Assembly (NCBI RefSeq): GCF_015594545.1
Contig: NZ_JADIIO010000001.1
Span: 1,240,001-1,304,000 of the forward strand
DNA: 64,000 bases
Direction: 5' to 3'
From: Staphylococcus durrellii
Lineage (GTDB): Bacteria > Bacillota > Bacilli > Staphylococcales > Staphylococcaceae
Made by a program: the position numbers and the translations under genes. A model generated the notes under the pieces. The model searched no databases. It was given only the letters and a program-made list of their open reading frames with translations, and was not told the origin of the DNA. Each line of letters begins with the position of its first letter. The stretch's first letter is position 1. Positions 60,061 through 64,000 of the stretch are shown here, in pieces.

Positions 60061-60819
60061 TTGAAAGGTCAACATTACATAATGACAGGGGCAACGAGTG
60101 GTCTAGGATTAGCCCTTTTAAAAACCTTATTAAAGCAACAGGTACGGGTAACAGTTTTGGCAAGAACTCCTCAAAAAATAGCAGAATTAACAAATAAAAT
60201 TAATTCTAATCAATTAACTATTATAAAATGTAATTTACTTAATATTGATGATATTAACAGTATCACGGCTCAACTATCAGCTTCTAAAATTGACGGATTG
60301 ATTTATAGTTCGGGAGTTGGTTATTTTAAATCTATAGAAGCTCATTCGACTGAGGAAATACTAGAAACCTATCAATTGAATCTAGTTAACTTTAATGTAC
60401 TCTTTAAAGCGTTATTACCGTATTTTGCGCATAACGCCTCTATAGTAGGTATTGGTAGTCAAGCTGCTTATTCAACACAAGCATATGCGGCACATTACGG
60501 TGCAAGCAAAGCTGCGTTTATACAATTATTAAATGCATTGCGTCTAGAACATCCGTCATTCCACGTTATGACAGTGAATACAGGACCTGTTAATACGCCG
60601 TTTCACAATCATGCAGATCCTACATTACAATACGCTAAAAAGTATCAACGTATTATGTTAGACCCTTCACGTTTAGCACAGGATATCATTGATGGCATTA
60701 ATCAGAAAAAGGTCGAAATTAACCAACCTAGATGGATGTATATATTGCTAAAATTTTATAATCTAGCACCTCGCATTTATGAACGATTATTTCCATTTGC
60801 TTTCAAAAATAAAAAGTAA
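60061..60819 (+). CDS. Short-chain dehydrogenase/reductase
   Basis: This is a 252-residue classical SDR. The cofactor motif is TGATSGLGLAL near the start, NxxG-like LIYSSGVG near residue 80 takes the NAG position, and the catalytic Y-x-x-x-K is YGASK near residue 151 with the preceding serine in GIGSQAA. The ARTPQK basic segment after strand 2 suggests NADPH. The substrate is unknown. TTG at 60061 follows GAGTGAGGTGG. The proC-SDR neighbourhood also occurs in S. aureus. A terminator shared with the aldo-keto reductase gene follows. Confidence 0.9.
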   Translation: MKGQHYIMTGATSGLGLALLKTLLKQQVRVTVLARTPQKIAELTNKINSNQLTIIKCNLLNIDDINSITAQLSASKIDGLIYSSGVGYFKSIEAHSTEEILETYQLNLVNFNVLFKALLPYFAHNASIVGIGSQAAYSTQAYAAHYGASKAAFIQLLNALRLEHPSFHVMTVNTGPVNTPFHNHADPTLQYAKKYQRIMLDPSRLAQDIIDGINQKKVEINQPRWMYILLKFYNLAPRIYERLFPFAFKNKK

Positions 60820-60830
60820 ATATCAATTAT

Positions 60831-60865
60831 AAAAATCCCAACAATGTTTAGTTGTTGGGATTTTC
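60831..60865. terminator. Bidirectional terminator between the SDR and AKR genes
   Basis: AATCCCAACAA pairs with TTGTTGGGATT; A's flank the left and T's the right. Confidence 0.9.
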
Positions 60866-60875
60866 TGTATATTGC

Positions 60876-61790
60876 TTATTTTACATGTTGTGTATATTGT
60901 AAGTTTTTCACACGTTCTCTTGCTGCTTTTAATTGTTCATCACTAATGGCTTGTGCTGCTTCATAATTTTTAATATTCTCTTCAAGTTGAGCAGGGCTAC
61001 TAGCACCTACAATAATAGAGCCCAATGCTTCTTGTGATTTTAAATATTTAAATGTTAAAGCTGTCAAATTATTTTCTACTTCTTTAATTGAAGCAATTGT
61101 TTCTCCTAATTCTTGGTAGGTATAATCAAAGATACCTTCATTAAATTTATTATCCAATGCTTTACTACTATTAGCTGTAAGAAGTCCTTTAAATACTGGT
61201 CCACGTGCCAAAATTTTAACGTTGTTAGCATTAACTTCATCAACTAAATCTTCTGGTCTATTGTCAATAAGGTTGAATTGAGACATTAATGTCTCAATTT
61301 GACTATGTTCTAAATAATATCTTATAACATTAGGTCTAATAGAAGAAATGCCATACGCTCGAACAATACCTTCTTGTTTTAAGTCATCAAAAGCGCTAAT
61401 TGTTTCATCTAAAGGATCATCTATCGTACCGCCATGTAGTTGATATAAATCAAGCTCATCTAGTCCTAAATTTCTTAACGAATCTTTCACAGCTGATTTA
61501 ATATATTTTTTAGATGGATCCCAGAAAGTTGAACCATCATCTTGCAAATGATTACCTACTTTTGTACCAATAACAATATCATCTCGATTTTGATATTTTT
61601 TTAATGCTTTACCTACAATATTTTCATTGACACCTTTGTCATAAACATCAGCTGTATCAAAATAAGTGATACCTTGTTCAATCGCACTTTCAATAATAGT
61701 TTCTGACTTGTCATAATCTGTTCCAAGACTCATACAACCTAAGCCAACTTCAGATAATTCAATGCCACTTGTTAATATGTTCTTTTGCAT
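60876..61790 (-). CDS. Aldo/keto reductase
   Basis: This is a 304-residue TIM-barrel NADPH-dependent oxidoreductase. The catalytic tetrad is visible as D and Y in FDTADVYDKG near residue 46, K in IGTKVG near residue 75 and H in LYQLHGG near residue 118. The cofactor segment LGSIIVGASSPAQLEEN lies near residue 255. It resembles the YqkF group of B. subtilis. The physiological substrate is unknown. GAAAGGAGAAA precedes the ATG on the minus strand. It is divergent from the NUDIX gene. Confidence 0.9.
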   Translation of the reverse strand: MQKNILTSGIELSEVGLGCMSLGTDYDKSETIIESAIEQGITYFDTADVYDKGVNENIVGKALKKYQNRDDIVIGTKVGNHLQDDGSTFWDPSKKYIKSAVKDSLRNLGLDELDLYQLHGGTIDDPLDETISAFDDLKQEGIVRAYGISSIRPNVIRYYLEHSQIETLMSQFNLIDNRPEDLVDEVNANNVKILARGPVFKGLLTANSSKALDNKFNEGIFDYTYQELGETIASIKEVENNLTALTFKYLKSQEALGSIIVGASSPAQLEENIKNYEAAQAISDEQLKAARERVKNLQYTQHVK

Positions 61791-61965
61791 GTTGTTTCTC
61801 CTTTCGATACACTAATGAGATAAGATAAAGAGGCGCAAAAAGAAAACTAGTTTTTAGCGAGTATACTTATAATGTTATATCTTAAATAAACTTTGCACTA
61901 AGCCTCTATTATCGATATAACAATCTTAACAATTACTATCAAATATTAAAAGGAACGTGATTACC

Positions 61966-62508
61966 ATGAACTTATATGAAAAAACTACAAATAAAAAAAG
62001 TATCTATAAAGGAAAGATTATAGATTTAGAAGTACATGAAGTTGATTTACCAAATGGTGAATCTTCTACACGTGAAATTGTGTTACATAATGGGGCTGTT
62101 GCGGTCTGCGCACTTACGTCAGAAAACAAAATCGTCTTAGTAGAACAATTTAGGAAACCACTTGATAATACTATGCTAGAAATACCCGCCGGAAAATTAG
62201 AAATAGGGGAAGAGCGTGAAGAAGCAGCTAAAAGAGAATTAGAAGAAGAAACGGGTTATAAAGCTAAAGAATTAACGCTTATTACAGATATGTATGGTTC
62301 TCCTGGCTTCACAAATGAGAAAATTTCTATTTATTTAGCCACTGAATTATTGAAAGGTGAAAAACAATTAGATGAAGATGAATTTATTGAATTACACGAA
62401 TTATCAATTAACAAAGCTCAAGAAAAGCTTAAAAACAACGAAATAAATGATGCAAAAACAATTATTGCACTTCAATATCTATTGCTTAATTATAATCATT
62501 CTAATTAA
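61966..62508 (+). CDS. nudF: NUDIX hydrolase, ADP-ribose pyrophosphatase type
   Basis: This enzyme splits ADP-ribose to AMP and ribose 5-phosphate in the cytoplasm. The Nudix box GKLEIGEEREEAAKREL with EEETGY spans about residues 74-96, preceded by FRKPLDN and IPAGKL, typical of the ADP-ribose group. ATG at 61966 gives 180 residues starting MNLYEKT; the GTG at 61957 is too close to AAAGGA. The order aldo/keto reductase-NUDIX-fur-xerD is the same as yqkF-nudF-fur in B. subtilis and as in S. aureus. Confidence 0.92.
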   Translation: MNLYEKTTNKKSIYKGKIIDLEVHEVDLPNGESSTREIVLHNGAVAVCALTSENKIVLVEQFRKPLDNTMLEIPAGKLEIGEEREEAAKRELEEETGYKAKELTLITDMYGSPGFTNEKISIYLATELLKGEKQLDEDEFIELHELSINKAQEKLKNNEINDAKTIIALQYLLLNYNHSN

Positions 62509-62578
62509 ATAATGGAATTAACTTGCGAATTTTTTCAATTATTGGTATTTTAGATATAAATCATTAACTAAATTAAAA

Positions 62579-62593
62579 TGATTATAATTATTA
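62579..62593. promoter_or_regulatory. Fur/PerR-box-like site upstream of fur
   Basis: TGATTATAATTATTA matches the 7-1-7 Fur box TGATAATNATTATCA at 12 of 14 fixed positions and the PerR box TTATAATNATTATAA slightly less well. It lies 20 bases before the fur start, suiting self-control or PerR control. Confidence 0.6.
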
Positions 62594-62612
62594 GTAGGGG
62601 AGTGAGGCTTCC

Positions 62613-63059
62613 GTGGAAGAACGATTAAATCGCGTGAAGCAACAATTACAGCAATCATCATATAAGTTAACTCCACAAAGAGAAGCAACTTTAAGAGTTT
62701 TAATTGAAAATGAAAAAGATCATTTAAGTGCTGAAGACGTATATTTAAAAGTAAAAGATAAAGCACCTGAAATTGGATTAGCCACTGTTTATAGAACATT
62801 AGAGTTATTAGCAGAATTAAAAGTCGTCGATAAAATTAATTTTGGTGATGGTGTTGCTAGGTTTGATTTACGTAAAGAAGGTGCTAAACATTTCCATCAT
62901 CATTTAGTTTGTATGGAGTGTGGCAAAGTAGAAGAAATAGAAGAAGACTTATTACCAAAAGTAGAAGAAAAGGTTGAGCAAGATTTCAACTTTAGAATAT
63001 TAGACCATCGTTTAACTTTCCATGGCATTTGTTCTACCTGTCAAGCTAAAGGTAAATAA
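62613..63059 (+). CDS. fur: Ferric uptake regulator Fur
   Basis: Fur is an iron-sensing repressor of uptake genes. The 148-residue protein has the N-terminal winged helix (KLTPQREATLRVL, then GLATVYRTLELL), the histidine-rich HFHHHLVCMECG segment and the second cysteine pair CSTC, forming a structural zinc site. GTG at 62613 follows GGGAGTGAGG. The sequence is clearly Fur rather than PerR or Zur by the YRTLELLAELKVV and KINFGDGVARF segments. xerD follows 29 bases downstream, as in S. aureus. Confidence 0.95.
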   Translation: MEERLNRVKQQLQQSSYKLTPQREATLRVLIENEKDHLSAEDVYLKVKDKAPEIGLATVYRTLELLAELKVVDKINFGDGVARFDLRKEGAKHFHHHLVCMECGKVEEIEEDLLPKVEEKVEQDFNFRILDHRLTFHGICSTCQAKGK

Positions 63060-63088
63060 TGATAGATTGACGTTAATGAGGTGGCGTT

Positions 63089-63976
63089 ATGGAAACAATA
63101 AAAAATGAATATTTAAAATTTATTCAATTAGAAAAAGGGCTCAGTTCCAATACAATAGGTGCGTATCGTCGAGATTTGGATAAGTATGTTACTTATTTAA
63201 ATGATAACAAAATAGCACATATTGATTTTGTAGATAGACAAACAATTCAACAGTGTCTAGGTTATTTACATGATCAAGGCGCATCTGCAAAGTCTCTAGC
63301 TCGCTTCATTTCTACAGTGCGCAGTTTCCATCAATTTGCCTTAAGAGAGAAGTATGCAGCTAAAGATCCTACGGTATTAATTGAAACGCCTAAATATGAA
63401 AGAAGATTGCCAGATGTTTTAGAAGTTGATGAAATTATAGCTTTACTTGAAACGCCAGATATTAATAAAAATAACGGTTACCGCGACAGAACGATGTTGG
63501 AATTACTTTATGCAACAGGGATGCGTGTAACTGAACTGATTCAATTAGAAGTCGAAAACGTTAATTTAATCATGGGCTTTGTAAGAGTTTTTGGTAAAGG
63601 CAACAAAGAACGCATTGTTCCATTAGGAGACACCGTAATTGATTTTTTAACTAAATATATAGAAACAGTACGGCCTCAACTACTTAAAAAAACAACGACC
63701 GATGCGCTGTTTTTAAACTTACATGGCAAGCCTTTGTCTAGACAAGGCATTTGGAAAATGATTAAGCAAGCAAGTATTAAAGCCAATATTAATAAAACTT
63801 TAACGCCTCATACTTTAAGACATTCCTTTGCAACACATTTACTTGAAAATGGTGCCGACTTGAGAGCTGTACAAGAAATGTTAGGACATTCTGATATTTC
63901 AACTACACAACTATATACACACGTTTCCAAATCACAAATAAGAAAAATGTATAATGCCTTTCATCCTAGAGCATAG
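63089..63976 (+). CDS. xerD: Tyrosine recombinase XerD
   Basis: XerD with XerC resolves chromosome dimers at dif. The N-terminal SAM-like core-binding domain covers about residues 1-90. The catalytic domain shows R in ATGMRVTELIQL near residue 151, K in FGKGNKERIVPLG, HTLRHS near residue 245, LGHSDIST and nucleophile Y276 in TTQLYTHVS. The 295-residue length is standard. GAGGTGG precedes the ATG. It is a housekeeping recombinase in its usual place after fur, not a mobile-element integrase. A GAGGGG ribosome binding site follows the stop, suggesting a next gene beyond the window. Confidence 0.96.
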   Translation: METIKNEYLKFIQLEKGLSSNTIGAYRRDLDKYVTYLNDNKIAHIDFVDRQTIQQCLGYLHDQGASAKSLARFISTVRSFHQFALREKYAAKDPTVLIETPKYERRLPDVLEVDEIIALLETPDINKNNGYRDRTMLELLYATGMRVTELIQLEVENVNLIMGFVRVFGKGNKERIVPLGDTVIDFLTKYIETVRPQLLKKTTTDALFLNLHGKPLSRQGIWKMIKQASIKANINKTLTPHTLRHSFATHLLENGADLRAVQEMLGHSDISTTQLYTHVSKSQIRKMYNAFHPRA

Positions 63977-64000
63977 AGGGGAATTATATACATAAAAACC

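Noticed and set aside
63089..63976. XerD as a mobile-element integrase
   Set aside because: Length, motifs and its place after fur match the housekeeping XerD; no attachment sites or phage genes are nearby.

Overview
This window is an AT-rich stretch of Firmicutes chromosome. Gene content, gene order and protein sequences point to the genus Staphylococcus. The markers are era-recO, a T-box glyS, ccpN-ppsR-dnaG-rpoD, znuC-znuB-zur-sodA-pbp3-rpmG, the comG operon, gcvT-gcvPA-gcvPB behind a glycine riboswitch, lipM, accB-accC, the bkd operon, gnd, zwf-rnz-proC, and fur-xerD. From recalled family sequences many proteins look close to but not identical with S. aureus, so a coagulase-negative species is likely; I cannot name it from sequence alone. 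Nearly all of the window is conserved chromosomal backbone. I see no prophage, insertion sequence, CRISPR array, rRNA or tRNA gene, and no obviously foreign island.

Layout. 1-9.8 kb: 3' end of era, recO, glyS on the minus strand behind a T-box, then ccpN, ppsR, dnaG, rpoD, trmK and a Nif3-like gene. 9.8-17.7 kb: cshB, nfo, the zinc operon with a clear Zur box, sodA, pbp3 and rpmG. 17.7-25.6 kb: 5-formyl-THF cyclo-ligase, rhomboid protease, yqgQ, glucokinase, a thiamine-binding protein, an MBL hydrolase and the comG competence pilus operon. 25.5-35.3 kb: aroK, glycine riboswitch and glycine cleavage genes, a rhodanese, lipM, a small membrane protein, a coiled-coil lipoprotein, an M24 peptidase and efp. 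35.4-43.2 kb: accB, accC, asp23-like, nusB, xseA, xseB, ispA, ahrC and recN. 43.5-50.2 kb: branched-chain keto acid dehydrogenase, brxB, a DUF939 membrane protein and an unannotated 31-aa membrane protein (Prli42-like). 50.4-64 kb: M20 peptidase, gnd, malA, an AraC regulator, zwf, rnz, proC, an SDR, an AKR, a NUDIX hydrolase, fur and xerD.

How the genes work together. Several genes serve shared functions. ccpN and ppsR control gluconeogenesis and PEP formation. glcK, zwf, gnd and malA feed glycolysis and the pentose phosphate pathway. accBC, the bkd complex, lipM and the glycine cleavage genes link lipoate- and biotin-dependent metabolism with branched fatty acid precursors. zur, fur and sodA handle metals and oxidative stress. 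comG, recO, recN, xseAB, nfo and xerD handle DNA uptake, repair and segregation.

The most interesting points are local and concern how genes start. comGF has no normal start codon in its own frame, but an ATG with an A_AAA_AAG slippery heptamer lies just upstream. The comGA ribosome binding site sits inside a terminator-like hairpin whose T-run forms part of the start codon. ccpN appears to start at ATA. I did not find a wholly new biological system in this window.
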